This document shows, one piece after another, positions 16,771-25,953 of a stretch of DNA of 64,000 bases (positions are counted from its first letter, which is position 1; each line of letters begins with the position of its first letter). A model generated the notes under the pieces. The model ran no database searches. It saw only the letters and a program-made list of their open reading frames with translations, and was not told where the DNA came from. A program made the position numbers and the translations under genes. Source of the stretch: an uncultured Nostocoides sp. (lineage in GTDB: Bacteria > Actinomycetota > Actinomycetes > Actinomycetales > Dermatophilaceae); contig CALMQX010000040.1 of assembly GCA_937873315.1 (NCBI GenBank), positions 62,001 through 126,000 of the forward strand. Reading direction: 5' to 3'.

Positions 16771-18210
16771 TCAGCGGACCGCGAGGTCACCTCGAAGGTC
16801 CAATTCACCGACAATGCGCGTGTGCAGGGCCTCATCGATGATGAACTTCCGCCGCCACACCAACCACGAGGCCGCGATGAAGCACGCGGGCACCACGAGC
16901 ATCGCCATCTTGACTAGCAAGCGGCCACCGTCGGAGACCTCGGCCGGGGTCGCTGCTTCGTTGATGCCCGACAGGATGGCGACCATCCCCACGACGGCCG
17001 TATTGAGCGCCCCGGAGACCTTGTTGATGAATGGCTGCAGGGCGAAGGTGACGGCGCCATTGCGTTGACCGAGCTTCCACTGCCCGTACTCGATGGTGTC
17101 CGCCTGGAAGACAAGCATGAGCAGCATGATGTTGGAGGCCAGGAAGAAGAGCACGATCGCGCAGGCACCCAGAATCATCAGGTTCATGGGAGCGAACAAA
17201 AAGGCCACATAGCCCACGATCATCGCCGCAGCCGCGATGGTGAACAGCCGTCCTCGGGTGAGCCGCCGGGTCAGCATCGGGAAGACGGCATACCCGGTCA
17301 GCTGGCCGAGCCCAACGAAGATGACGAAGGTGTTGAACACCTCCTCGTCGCCGTACACGTACTTGAAGAAGTACGGCCCGAAGGCGCCGGTCAGGCCATT
17401 GCCGAACATGAAGAGCAGGTATGCCGCTGCGGCCCAGAGGAGTTGGTCGTTGCGGAAGACCATGCGCCACATCTGAGCGATCGTGACCCGCTCTCCGGTC
17501 AGCCGCACGTCCTGACGCTCGCGCACCCCCAGGATCGTGACGAGCATGCCCAGCACCATGGCCACCGAACACGCAACCGCGAGCCAGGTCCAGGCCCGCA
17601 CTTCGCTCATTCCCGTGGCCGTGAGCGCGCTAACGAAGGGCAACGCGCCGGCCGCCACGACAAAGAGCCCGATGGTGGTGAAGACCTTGGCCACAGAGGC
17701 GATCGACTCGCGGTCCTTGGGGTTCAACGAGAGCGCGGGCAGCATGCCCCAGTACGCGATGTCGTGCGTGGACCAGGCAACCCCCCAGAGCAGATTGACC
17801 AGGCAGAAGACGACGACGAACTGGCCCTCACTCAGTCCGGTATCGGTGAACAGTAGGACGCTGAACACGCCGGAAACCAGGCCGCCCCAGAACAGCCACG
17901 GTTTGAACTGTCCCCAGCGGCCCTGCGTCGAGTCCACCAAGCCGCCGACGATGGGATCGAGGATGGCATCGATGATCCGGATACCGAGGAGCACGACGGT
18001 GATCCAGGCCAAGGCACTATTGCTCAGCGTCAGGACCTCGGTCAGGTAGTAGATGAGCCAGAACGCGACCAGGGTGTAGACCATGTCGCGGCCCACCGTG
18101 CCGACGCCGAAGAGCCACCGGTTTCGGCGGACCCCGGGCGCTTGCCCCTCGAGGTCGGCGAGCTGGTGCTCAGGCATCTGCGGTGAGGTCACCCGCACAT
18201 CGTGGCCCAT
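16771..18210 (-). CDS. GPH-family (glycoside-pentoside-hexuronide) symporter
   Basis: An MFS-type cation:sugar symporter of about 479 residues and twelve predicted helices. The GPH hallmark is in the loop after helix 2: DAILDPIVGGLVDSTQGRWG, followed by FKPWLFWGG. Another family segment is ESIASVAKVF. The substrate cannot be read from sequence; the adjacent glycerophosphodiesterase makes a glycoside or glycerophospho compound possible. Start ATG 18210 or 18177; a longer GC-rich extension is rejected because the divergent gene's promoter lies there. Confidence 0.88.
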   Translation of the reverse strand: MGHDVRVTSPQMPEHQLADLEGQAPGVRRNRWLFGVGTVGRDMVYTLVAFWLIYYLTEVLTLSNSALAWITVVLLGIRIIDAILDPIVGGLVDSTQGRWGQFKPWLFWGGLVSGVFSVLLFTDTGLSEGQFVVVFCLVNLLWGVAWSTHDIAYWGMLPALSLNPKDRESIASVAKVFTTIGLFVVAAGALPFVSALTATGMSEVRAWTWLAVACSVAMVLGMLVTILGVRERQDVRLTGERVTIAQMWRMVFRNDQLLWAAAAYLLFMFGNGLTGAFGPYFFKYVYGDEEVFNTFVIFVGLGQLTGYAVFPMLTRRLTRGRLFTIAAAAMIVGYVAFLFAPMNLMILGACAIVLFFLASNIMLLMLVFQADTIEYGQWKLGQRNGAVTFALQPFINKVSGALNTAVVGMVAILSGINEAATPAEVSDGGRLLVKMAMLVVPACFIAASWLVWRRKFIIDEALHTRIVGELDLRGDLAVR

Positions 18211-18239
18211 CGCCCCTGCCCACCGCATCGAGTTGGCCG

Positions 18240-18245
18240 TAATCT
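18240..18245 (+). promoter_or_regulatory. -10 hexamer TAATCT of membrane protein gene
   Basis: TAATCT lies 8 nt before GTG 18254; it supports a much shorter protein than the frame opening at 18083. Confidence 0.5.
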
Positions 18246-18253
18246 CGTATGCC

Positions 18254-19138
18254 GTGCCGACCTCCACCGCAGACGCCCTCCCGTCACAACGCGCGGAGAT
18301 CCAGCGTTGGTTCACCCGCCGCGGTTTGGCGACCATGCTCGATGACACTCCCGTTGAGGGTTCTCGGCGGCTGCGCCCACTGGCGGCCATGTGGTCGGTC
18401 GGCCTTTGGCTCACTCGATCGCTCCTAGGCACGCTCAGTGGGGCCGCCGCTGCCATGGTGCGGGCGCTGCCGATCCTGCTGGGGGTGGTGACCTTCTTCT
18501 TCTTCACCGCTGAGGTGTGGCAGTCGGTCGGACGGCTGCAGTCCTACGCCTATCTCGTCATGGTGTTGCTTTTCGTCGGTGTCGGGGCGGCCTTCATCGC
18601 TACCCGAATGCCGCTCGATGTCGCGGCATTGGCGCACTTTGAGACGGCACAGGATGTCCGGAGCGCGCTTGCCGACACCCCGATGGCCGAGCGGGTGGGC
18701 GAGCTGGCGCTGCCGGCCGACTGTCCCGTCCACCGCCGCCAGTCGCGCACGATTCGCTGGATGGGGACGGCGTCGCGGCTCTTCATCGCGACGGTAGTCG
18801 CCCTCGTGGTCTTTGGCTTCTTCCTGGTCCTCGGTGCCCTCACGGTCAACAGCGAGGTCATCACAGCATGGACCGGGTCCGCGCCGACGAGTGGCCTCCA
18901 GTGGCGCACGGCGAACCATCTGTACAGCTTCACCGCCGACCACGCTCGGGTGGCCGGCTTCCTCGCCGTATTTTCTGGCTTCTACTATGCGGTCGTCTCG
19001 ACGATGGACCCCATGGTGCGACAGAGCATGCAGGACACCACCGAGGACACCGTGCGCCAGGCCTGTGCCATGCGGCTGGTCTTGCTCAGCGCCGCACCGG
19101 ACAGCGACTCTGGCGCGCACGAGCGAAAGCGCACCTGA
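18254..19138 (+). CDS. Conserved actinobacterial membrane protein, function unknown
   Basis: A 294-residue protein with a conserved-looking N-terminus (SQRAEIQRWFTRRGL) and about four membrane helices in two pairs (around LPILLGVVTFFFF and YAYLVMVLLFVGVG; then ATVVALVVFGFFLVLG and FLAVFSGFYYAVV). No enzymatic motif is seen. The part upstream of GTG 18254 has shadow-like composition and is omitted. It stands alone, divergent from the symporter gene and followed 27 nt later by the hydrolase gene, which has its own -10 element. Confidence 0.7.
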   Translation: MPTSTADALPSQRAEIQRWFTRRGLATMLDDTPVEGSRRLRPLAAMWSVGLWLTRSLLGTLSGAAAAMVRALPILLGVVTFFFFTAEVWQSVGRLQSYAYLVMVLLFVGVGAAFIATRMPLDVAALAHFETAQDVRSALADTPMAERVGELALPADCPVHRRQSRTIRWMGTASRLFIATVVALVVFGFFLVLGALTVNSEVITAWTGSAPTSGLQWRTANHLYSFTADHARVAGFLAVFSGFYYAVVSTMDPMVRQSMQDTTEDTVRQACAMRLVLLSAAPDSDSGAHERKRT

Positions 19139-19153
19139 GCGCTTCGCCAGCGG

Positions 19154-19159
19154 TACCGT
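19154..19159 (+). promoter_or_regulatory. -10 hexamer TACCGT of hydrolase gene
   Basis: TACCGT is 6 nt before ATG 19166; the transcript is predicted to be leaderless. Confidence 0.6.
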
Positions 19160-19165
19160 TCCCCC

Positions 19166-20491
19166 ATGTCGCGCCTTCTGCGGATCTTGCTTCGAGTGAT
19201 CCTCGCCCTGCTCGTGATCGCGCTGGTCGCCGTGATCGGCGGCTATGTCTATGCCCGCCCGCTGCTGCGTACCGGCACCGGCTATGCGGCGCACAACGCG
19301 TGTGCCGTCCAGTTCATCTCTGGGCGCACGGCCCCCGAGACGGATCTGCCCGACAACCCTCTGGTGCCCTATCTGCGGACCTATTCGGACTTCGCGCGCA
19401 AGGACTCCGAGACCGCCATCATGGGGGTGCTCTCAAAGCAATACGCCTGGTACACCAAGGGATTCGGCTGCACCGTCGGCGAGCAGGCACCTGCGCTCGG
19501 CGAGCCAACCGCGGTCACTGCCGCCGGAAACCCCTTCACCGAGCCGGCCGCCCCAACCATGAACACCACGGCATACAAGGCGCCGGTGGCTACCGCGATG
19601 AAGGCTCCCGGCACCCGCGCCATCGTCGTCATCAAGAACGGCCAACTGGTGGCGGAGTCCTATGCCGAGGGCTTCACTGCCTCCACCCCGCAACTCGGCT
19701 GGTCCATGGCCAAAAGCGTCACCAACCTGCTGCTGGGACGTCGGGTACTGGCGGGGTCGATCAAGATCACCGACGATCACCTGCGGCCCGAGTGGACCGA
19801 CGATCGTGCCAAGATCACCATCGATGACCTCAGCCGGATGCAGAGCGGCCTGACCTGGAATGAGGAGTACGACCTCGGCACGCCGATCACCGAGATGTTG
19901 TACTCCCAGCCGGACATGGCGGCCTTTGCGGCCGGCCAGCCGTTGGCGCACCAGCCGGGCAGCTACCAGCAGTACTCCAGCGGGTCCACGAACATCCTGT
20001 GTGACCAACTCACGGCAGGCAGTGAGAACCCGGCAGACCTTCCGCGCAAAGAAATCTTCGCCCCCCTTGGCCTGAGCTCAGCCGTCTGGGAGCCCGATGG
20101 CGCCGGCAATCCGGTGTGTTCCTCGTACCTGTGGGCGACCCCCCGGGATTGGGCGGCAATCGGCCAGTTCGCGTTGCAGGATGGCACCTGGAACGGCCAG
20201 CGGCTCATCCCCGAAGGCTGGATGAAGCAGGCGACGACGGCCCTGCCTGTCGAGAAGTCCGAAGAGCAGGGGTACGCCGCCGGCTGGTGGGTGAACCGGC
20301 AGGCGAATGGCACCCTGGTCGACCCGGCGCTCCCGGCCGACGCGTATTGGGCCTCGGGACACGATGGCCAGCGGGTCTACGTCGTTCCCAGCGCCGACTT
20401 GGTCGTCGTCCGGCTCGGGTTCAGCCCAGGTGTCTCCGCCGATGCCCTCGGCACGGCGCCCTTGGTGGCCGCCCTCGCCGCATTGCGGTAA
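19166..20491 (+). CDS. Membrane-anchored serine hydrolase, beta-lactamase class C fold
   Basis: A 441-residue protein with one N-terminal membrane anchor (about residues 5-30) and an extracytoplasmic beta-lactamase/esterase domain (PF00144). The catalytic SxxK is SMAK (Ser 180, Lys 183), the second motif is YSS in QQYSSGSTNI, and the third is HDG in ASGHDGQRVY. Family members include D,D-peptidases, esterases and 6-aminohexanoate-dimer hydrolases; this one has the long N-terminal extension of the nylon hydrolase-like group. True beta-lactam resistance is not implied. Single gene with its own promoter. Confidence 0.88.
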   Translation: MSRLLRILLRVILALLVIALVAVIGGYVYARPLLRTGTGYAAHNACAVQFISGRTAPETDLPDNPLVPYLRTYSDFARKDSETAIMGVLSKQYAWYTKGFGCTVGEQAPALGEPTAVTAAGNPFTEPAAPTMNTTAYKAPVATAMKAPGTRAIVVIKNGQLVAESYAEGFTASTPQLGWSMAKSVTNLLLGRRVLAGSIKITDDHLRPEWTDDRAKITIDDLSRMQSGLTWNEEYDLGTPITEMLYSQPDMAAFAAGQPLAHQPGSYQQYSSGSTNILCDQLTAGSENPADLPRKEIFAPLGLSSAVWEPDGAGNPVCSSYLWATPRDWAAIGQFALQDGTWNGQRLIPEGWMKQATTALPVEKSEEQGYAAGWWVNRQANGTLVDPALPADAYWASGHDGQRVYVVPSADLVVVRLGFSPGVSADALGTAPLVAALAALR

Positions 20492-20502
20492 CCCTTGGCC
20501 CG

Positions 20503-20508
20503 TACAGT
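20503..20508 (+). promoter_or_regulatory. -10 hexamer TACAGT of AI-2E-type permease gene
   Basis: TACAGT is 7 nt before ATG 20516 and fixes this start instead of the frame opening at 20495. Confidence 0.6.
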
Positions 20509-20515
20509 CAGGGCC

Positions 20516-21715
20516 ATGAGTATCACCAAGGGTGAGACGCGAAGCGTGCCAAGCCTGAGCTGGGTCTGGCGATCTGCCTGGCTGGTCATGGCCGTGATCG
20601 CGCTGTCTTTGCTCGCGTACGGCTTTGTCTCGCAAGCTAGTTCGACGATCTACTCGATCACGATGGCCTTCTTCCTGGCGCTCGCCATGGAGCCGGCCGT
20701 TGGCAAGCTCGCCACCCGGATGCCCCGAGCCGCCGCGACCGGGTTGGTTATGGGTGCGGTGCTGCTCGGCTTGACGATCTTCCTGGGCCTTTTTGGTTCG
20801 CTGCTCTTCCAGCAACTGGCACAGCTCGTCCAAGCGATCCCCGACGTGGTGACCGGCATCTTCGATTGGGTCAACAGCAAGTTCGGAACGCAGTACTCGA
20901 CCGACACCATCCTGAGCGATCTGGGTCTTACCACGTCCCAAATCACCAGTTACGCCGATGACATTGCCGGCGGCGTCTTGGGGCTGGTCGGAGGCGTGTT
21001 GGGGGCATTCCTCTCGCTCTTCTCGGTGACCTTCTTCAGCTACTTCATGTCGGCTGGGTTGGTCCGCCTGCGCCGCTGGGTGGCCGCCCTCTTCCCGGCT
21101 CGTCAACAGGAGGTCGTGCTGACCACCTGGGAGATGCTGCGGATCAAGGTGGGCGGATATGTCGCCTCGCGACTGGTCCTGGCGGCGATTTCGTCGCTGA
21201 CCAGCGGCATCTTCATGGCCCTCATAGGCATGCCCTACTGGCTGGCGCTGGCGCTGTGGACCGGGCTGGTTGCGCAGTTCATCCCCAACGTCGGTACCTA
21301 TATCGCCATCGCTCTGCCGGTCGTCGTCGGGCTGACCTCCACGAATCCCATGCTCGGCGTCTGGGTGCTGATCTTCGCGATCGCCTATCAGCAGGTCGAG
21401 AACCTCACGCTGGAGCCAAGGATCTCGGCCCGGGCGGTCAATGTGCACCCGGCCGTGTCATTCGCGTCCGCCCTCCTCGGCGCGGAGCTCTTCGGCATCT
21501 CTGGCGCAACCCTGGGCGTGCCGGTCGCAGCCACCCTGATGGCGGTCTTCGATATCTACAAGCAGCGGTATGCCGTGAGCCCGGAGACCGAGGAACGCAT
21601 TGCGGCGCGCATCGCGGCCACTGGTGGGACCGAATCGTCGGAGGTCGAGCCGGCGCCGGCGCCGCGTGAGGGTGACTCCGACGAGCACACGCCGCAGAGC
21701 GAAACCGGTTCCTAG
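20516..21715 (+). CDS. AI-2E family (PF01594) membrane permease
   Basis: A 399-residue membrane protein with about eight helices. The N-terminal pair, the amphipathic middle region, and the conserved C-terminal segment (LWTGLVAQFIPNVGTYIAIA, then AYQQVENLTLEPRISAR) identify the AI-2E/TqsA superfamily. Some members export autoinducer-2 and others are Na+/H+ antiporters, so the cargo is open. The C-terminal 35 residues are acidic and disordered (EEPA/EGDSDEHT-like). It ends 28 nt from the convergent patatin gene. Confidence 0.9.
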   Translation: MSITKGETRSVPSLSWVWRSAWLVMAVIALSLLAYGFVSQASSTIYSITMAFFLALAMEPAVGKLATRMPRAAATGLVMGAVLLGLTIFLGLFGSLLFQQLAQLVQAIPDVVTGIFDWVNSKFGTQYSTDTILSDLGLTTSQITSYADDIAGGVLGLVGGVLGAFLSLFSVTFFSYFMSAGLVRLRRWVAALFPARQQEVVLTTWEMLRIKVGGYVASRLVLAAISSLTSGIFMALIGMPYWLALALWTGLVAQFIPNVGTYIAIALPVVVGLTSTNPMLGVWVLIFAIAYQQVENLTLEPRISARAVNVHPAVSFASALLGAELFGISGATLGVPVAATLMAVFDIYKQRYAVSPETEERIAARIAATGGTESSEVEPAPAPREGDSDEHTPQSETGS

Positions 21716-21743
21716 AGACCTCGGAAACGAGGGCCGAGAACGG

Positions 21744-22685
21744 TCAGCGGCCAGCCGCGTCAAGCGCTTGGGTTGTCAACGCCCTACCGAGGTCGATCAT
21801 CTCCTGAGCGCGGTGGAAGTCCATGGTGCGACAGGCATCGGCGGGAACCGACACCAGCACGTCGGGCGGATTGCTGGCCATTCGGTATCGGGCGATCAGC
21901 GCCTCCATGGTGTCCAGCGAGCGACCGATGACATCCACGGTGGTGAGATCTTTGGGCGGTGCCGAGTACGGCAGGCCTGGCGCTGGGGGCTGACTAGCGG
22001 CCGCCTTTTCGCCGGTGGGCGCCGTGAGGCGCGTGGAGAGCGCGCGGACCCGATCGGTGAGCTCCTGGAATGAGGTCCCGGCCGATCTGACCGGACTCAG
22101 CGAACTCGCCCCGGCGCCGCCCGACTCGGCGCGCAGGCCCGAGAGCGAGACCGCCACGGTCAGATCTGAGGCGACCGCCGTGGTGGGTTCGATCGGTACG
22201 GGGTTGATCAAGCCTCCGTCGACGAGCACTCGGCCGTCCACGACGATCGGGGTGATCACGCTCGGGATCGCCACCGAGGCGCGCATGGCGGTGTGTACCG
22301 GTCCACGTTGGAACCACACCTCGCGGCGAAGGTCGAGGTCGGTAGCCACGGCAGTGAAGGGAATCGCCAGGTCCTCGATGAGGGCGCCATCGAGGATCTC
22401 GGCGACCCGACCCATCACGCGCTCCGCGCGAATGGCACCGGGCCCATTGACCGCCGGATCGAGCAGTCGCCAGACATCCCGTTGGCTCAGCGAGCTCACC
22501 CACGCGACGTAGGTGTCCAGCCGGCCAGCGGCATACAGGCCACCGATGACGGCGCCCATGGATGTCCCGGCGACGGCCACGATCTCGTAGCCGCGCTCCT
22601 CCAGCACCTGGATGGTGCCGATGTGGGCGTATCCCCGGGCGCCTCCAGATCCCAGCGCGAGCGCGACGCGGCGGCCTTCACTCAT
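21744..22685 (-). CDS. Patatin-like phospholipase (RssA/YchK type)
   Basis: A 313-residue lipid acyl hydrolase of the patatin family. The oxyanion-hole motif is LGSGGARGYAH, the nucleophile elbow is GTSMG with Ser 42, and the dyad Asp is in LVDGGLINPVP. No signal peptide is visible, so it is cytosolic or peripheral. Its ATG overlaps the end of the dedA gene by 8 nt, so the two are translated as an operon. A shared role in membrane lipid remodelling is inferred from both families. Confidence 0.92.
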   Translation of the reverse strand: MSEGRRVALALGSGGARGYAHIGTIQVLEERGYEIVAVAGTSMGAVIGGLYAAGRLDTYVAWVSSLSQRDVWRLLDPAVNGPGAIRAERVMGRVAEILDGALIEDLAIPFTAVATDLDLRREVWFQRGPVHTAMRASVAIPSVITPIVVDGRVLVDGGLINPVPIEPTTAVASDLTVAVSLSGLRAESGGAGASSLSPVRSAGTSFQELTDRVRALSTRLTAPTGEKAAASQPPAPGLPYSAPPKDLTTVDVIGRSLDTMEALIARYRMASNPPDVLVSVPADACRTMDFHRAQEMIDLGRALTTQALDAAGR

Positions 22686-23328
22686 GTCTTGTCGCCGCTG
22701 CTTGAGCTGTGGTGAACTCTTCGACCCGATGCTGGAAGGAGTCGTGCAGGCGACGACTGATCAGGAAGCCGCCCACGATGACCACGAGCAGGAAGATCCA
22801 CGCGGTATTGGCGATCCACCGGTGAGCGACCTCACCCATGATGAACACCAGCCAGGTCAGTCCCCCGGCCCAGAAGGCGCCCCCCGCGGCATTGGCGGCC
22901 AGGAATCGCGGATATGGCATGCGCAGCGAACCTGCGAGCGGTCCGGCGAGGATGCGCAGCAGGGCCACGAACCGGCCCCAGAACACCGCTCCTGCACCGT
23001 ATTTCGCGAAGAGGTGCTCGGCATAGGCGACATGGCTCGGCGACAGATGCTTGGGGAAGCGACGCCCCAGCCGGTCAAAGAGCCGCGGTCCGAGCCTGCG
23101 ACCGACGCTGTACCCGATCGAGTCCCCGATCACAGCTCCGAGGAAGGCGGCCAGCGCGATTCCCGCAGGCGAGACCGGTGATGCCGGGTGGGCTGCGATG
23201 AGCGCACCGGTGATCAAGGCTGTCTCGCCTGGCACCGGGATGCCGATGCTCTCGATGCCGATGAGACCCCCGACCAGGAGATAGACAAGCGTCGGCGGCA
23301 CGTGTTCGAGCAAGTGTGGGAGGTTCAT
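22678..23328 (-). CDS. DedA-family membrane protein
   Basis: A 216-residue polytopic membrane protein of the DedA/SNARE-associated family, with about five helices. The family core GIPVPGETALITGALIAAHP and GAVIGDSIGYSVGRRLG, followed by the FGRFVALLRILAG arginine-rich motif (here WGRFVALLRILAG), is complete. Family members act as undecaprenyl-phosphate or phospholipid flippases. First gene of a two-gene unit with patatin; divergent from efeO. Confidence 0.93.
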   Translation of the reverse strand: MNLPHLLEHVPPTLVYLLVGGLIGIESIGIPVPGETALITGALIAAHPASPVSPAGIALAAFLGAVIGDSIGYSVGRRLGPRLFDRLGRRFPKHLSPSHVAYAEHLFAKYGAGAVFWGRFVALLRILAGPLAGSLRMPYPRFLAANAAGGAFWAGGLTWLVFIMGEVAHRWIANTAWIFLLVVIVGGFLISRRLHDSFQHRVEEFTTAQAAATRHE

Positions 23329-23403
23329 GGTTGCTCCCCATTGTGCACGCCCTGACCCGCGGTAACTCGAGCACCCAAGAGAACCCTTGGGCGGCCAGAG
23401 GAT

Positions 23404-23440
23404 TTGACAGGAGAAGTGAGGTTAGGCTTACCTAACTTTG
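23404..23440 (+). promoter_or_regulatory. efeOB promoter with DtxR/IdeR-type iron box
   Basis: TTGACA (23404-23409) is followed 18 nt later by TTACCT (23428-23433). The palindrome AGGTTAGGCTTACCTAACTT (23419-23438) overlaps the -10 and matches the efeU box over its full core. Spacing and layout are the same at both loci, which predicts joint repression by ferrous iron. Confidence 0.85.
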
Positions 23441-23466
23441 GCTGTACTTCCCCAGAAAGGTCCCCC

Positions 23467-24612
23467 ATGCGCCTGTTCCCGATGCCGCTGTCCCCGCTCC
23501 GGACTCTCACCATCCTCAGCGTGGCCGCTGCCGGTCTTGTCGGCTGTGCCGGAGATGACCCGGCACAGCCCAGCGATGTCATCGCCGTGGCGGCCACGGA
23601 TACCACCTGCGATGTTGCTCGCACGCAGGCACCCACCGGGACCGTGACCTTCGAGTTCACCAACAAGGGCAGTCTGGTCAACGAGTTCTACGTCTACGCC
23701 GACGGGGATCGCATCATCGGCGAGGTCGAGAACGTCGGTCCCGGGCTTTCTCGGACCTTCCACGTCCAGATTGCCCAGCCGGGCACCTACGAGACGGCAT
23801 GCAAACCCGGCATGGTCGGCGACGGCATTCGCGCGCCTTTCACGGTCACGGGTTCCTCGGCCGCGCCGATCACCGACGATGCGGCACTCACGGGTGCAGT
23901 CAGCGAGTACACACAGTACGTGCGGTCACAAGGTGAGGAGTTCCTTGAGGAGACCACGGACTTCGTTGCCCTGGTCAAGGCCGGGAAGGTCGACCAGGCC
24001 AAGGCGGCCTATCCGCAGGCGCGCTCGTACTGGGAGCGGATCGAGCCGGTGGCCGAGTCCTTTGGGGACCTCGACCCCAAGATCGACGGTCGTGAGGACG
24101 TCATCGAAGAGGGCATGGCCTTCACGGGGTACCACCGATTGGAGCGCGACCTCTGGCAGGACGGCCTGCAACCCGACACCTCGGCCATCGCTGACCAGCT
24201 CCTCGCGGACGTGACCACGCTCATCGAGCAGGTCCGCACGGTCAAGCTCAATCCGCTGCAACTCGCCAATGGCTCCAAGGCTCTGCTTGACGAGATCGCC
24301 ACGGGCAAGATCACCGGCGAGGAGGAGCGCTACAGCCACACCGATCTCTGGGACTTCAACGCCAACTTCGAGGGATCCATAGCGGCAATCGCCGCGTTGA
24401 AGCCCTACCTATCTGGCAAGGACAGCACTCTGGTTGCCGACCTCGACCGTCGCTCGGGGGAATTGCGGGCGCTGCTGGACTCTCACCGCGAGGGCGAGGG
24501 CTTCGTCTCCTACACCGCGCTCACCCCCGCGAACATCAAGGCCCTGACCGTGGCCTTGGATGCCTTCTCCGAGGAGGTCGCCAAGGTGGCCGGGGTGGTA
24601 GCGGCCGCATGA
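23467..24612 (+). CDS. efeO: Iron uptake lipoprotein EfeO (cupredoxin + M75 domains)
   Basis: Extracytoplasmic iron-binding component of the EfeUOB system, 381 residues. The signal peptide ends in the lipobox LVGC, so it is a lipoprotein. An N-terminal cupredoxin-like domain (to about residue 135) is followed by the M75 imelysin-like domain with the metal motif HRLE (His 223 in TGYHRLERDLW) and the closing DLWDFNANFEGS. It probably collects and hands iron to EfeU. AGAAAGG precedes ATG 23467; the stop overlaps efeB (ATGA). Confidence 0.95.
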   Translation: MRLFPMPLSPLRTLTILSVAAAGLVGCAGDDPAQPSDVIAVAATDTTCDVARTQAPTGTVTFEFTNKGSLVNEFYVYADGDRIIGEVENVGPGLSRTFHVQIAQPGTYETACKPGMVGDGIRAPFTVTGSSAAPITDDAALTGAVSEYTQYVRSQGEEFLEETTDFVALVKAGKVDQAKAAYPQARSYWERIEPVAESFGDLDPKIDGREDVIEEGMAFTGYHRLERDLWQDGLQPDTSAIADQLLADVTTLIEQVRTVKLNPLQLANGSKALLDEIATGKITGEEERYSHTDLWDFNANFEGSIAAIAALKPYLSGKDSTLVADLDRRSGELRALLDSHREGEGFVSYTALTPANIKALTVALDAFSEEVAKVAGVVAAA

Positions 24613-25940
24613 GCGGATCCACGCGTCGGGCGGTTCTGACCTCTGGAGTCGGAGCCGCATTCGCTGGCGCCGCCGCCAGCGTGGCCTATGCCGCCCGGCC
24701 CGACGGCCCGCTGGCCGCTTCCGGGGCGGGTGGGGTCGCAGAGGCCGAGGTCGGTCGAGCAGGAGGAGCCCAGGTCGGCCGTGCAGGAGGTGCCCCGGCC
24801 GGTGGTCCGTCTGCACCGGTTCCCTTCCGGGGGCGCCATCAGGCCGGAGTCATCACGCCGGCCCAGGATCGCCTGCATTTTGTCGCGCTCGACGTGATCA
24901 CCGAGGATCCAGAGGAGCTGCGCCAACTATTGACGACCTGGACTCGGGCAGCGGAGAGAATGACGCTGGGTGCTGAAGCCGCGCCCGGAGGCGTGGTGGG
25001 CGGTGGACCGTGGGAGGTCCCGCAGGACACCGGCGAAGCCTTCGACTTGCCTCCGGCCAATCTCACCATCACCATCGGCTACGGCCCGACCCTCTTCGAT
25101 GACCGCTTCTCTCTGGCGCCGAGGCGTCCGGCGGCGCTGCAGGAGTTGCCCGGCTTTGTCGGCGACGATCTTGACCCGGCCCGATCTGGCGGAGACATCT
25201 GCCTCCAGGCGTGTGCCGATGACCCACAGGTGGCGGTCCATGCGATCCGCAACTTGGTGCGATTGGGTTTCGGCGTGGTCTCGGTGCGCTGGTCCCAGCT
25301 GGGCTTCGGCCGCACGTCCTCGACCAGCTCCGCCCAAATGACACCTCGCAACCTCTTCGGCTTCAAGGACGGGACGGCCAATATCCTCGCCGAGGACACC
25401 GAGGCCCTGGAGCGCCACGTCTGGGTGGCCCCCGAGGACGACCCCAACGCGGCGGGCTGGCTGGCAGGGGGCTCCTACGTGGTGGCCCGCCGCATCCGCA
25501 TGCACATCGAGGTGTGGGATCGGACTCCGCTAGCCGAGCAGGAGCAGATCTTCGGCCGCGACAAGAAGGTCGGCGCCCCCCTGGGCAAGCACTTCGAACG
25601 AGATGCCCTCGACTTCGACGCCGTCGACGAGGCCGGCGAACGGCGCATGCCGCTGACCTCGCACGTGCGCCTGGCCCACGAGAGCCAGCTCGGCGGCATA
25701 CGGATCCTTCGTCGGGGATACAACTTCATCGACGGGAGCGACGGGCAGGGTCACCTGGACGCTGGGCTCTTCTTCCTCGCATTCATGAGAGACCCTGGCG
25801 CTCAGTTCGTCCCCATGCAGCGGGCGCTCGCCCGGGCAGACGTGCTCAACGAGTACATCGAACACACCGGGTCAGCGGTCTTTGCGTGTCCCCCCGGGTT
25901 GAATGCCGAATCAGATTGGGGCAGACAACTCTTCGGGTAG
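24609..25940 (+). CDS. efeB: Dyp-type heme peroxidase EfeB
   Basis: A Tat-exported heme peroxidase, 443 residues. The Tat signal has the twin arginine in STRRAVLTSG; a Gly/Ala-rich linker follows. The Dyp hallmark GXXDG appears as FGFKDGTANI, and the heme-ligand His lies in TSHVRLAHES. In the Efe system it is thought to oxidise Fe2+ or release iron from heme outside the membrane. It is translationally coupled to efeO. Both genes lie 16 kb from efeU but share its iron box. Confidence 0.95.
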   Translation: MSGSTRRAVLTSGVGAAFAGAAASVAYAARPDGPLAASGAGGVAEAEVGRAGGAQVGRAGGAPAGGPSAPVPFRGRHQAGVITPAQDRLHFVALDVITEDPEELRQLLTTWTRAAERMTLGAEAAPGGVVGGGPWEVPQDTGEAFDLPPANLTITIGYGPTLFDDRFSLAPRRPAALQELPGFVGDDLDPARSGGDICLQACADDPQVAVHAIRNLVRLGFGVVSVRWSQLGFGRTSSTSSAQMTPRNLFGFKDGTANILAEDTEALERHVWVAPEDDPNAAGWLAGGSYVVARRIRMHIEVWDRTPLAEQEQIFGRDKKVGAPLGKHFERDALDFDAVDEAGERRMPLTSHVRLAHESQLGGIRILRRGYNFIDGSDGQGHLDAGLFFLAFMRDPGAQFVPMQRALARADVLNEYIEHTGSAVFACPPGLNAESDWGRQLFG

Positions 25941-25953
25941 CCCATTGTGGCTC

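Noticed and set aside
19166..20491. Beta-lactamase
   Set aside because: It has the class C fold motifs, but the long anchor region and motif set fit the wider esterase/peptidase family; no basis for resistance.
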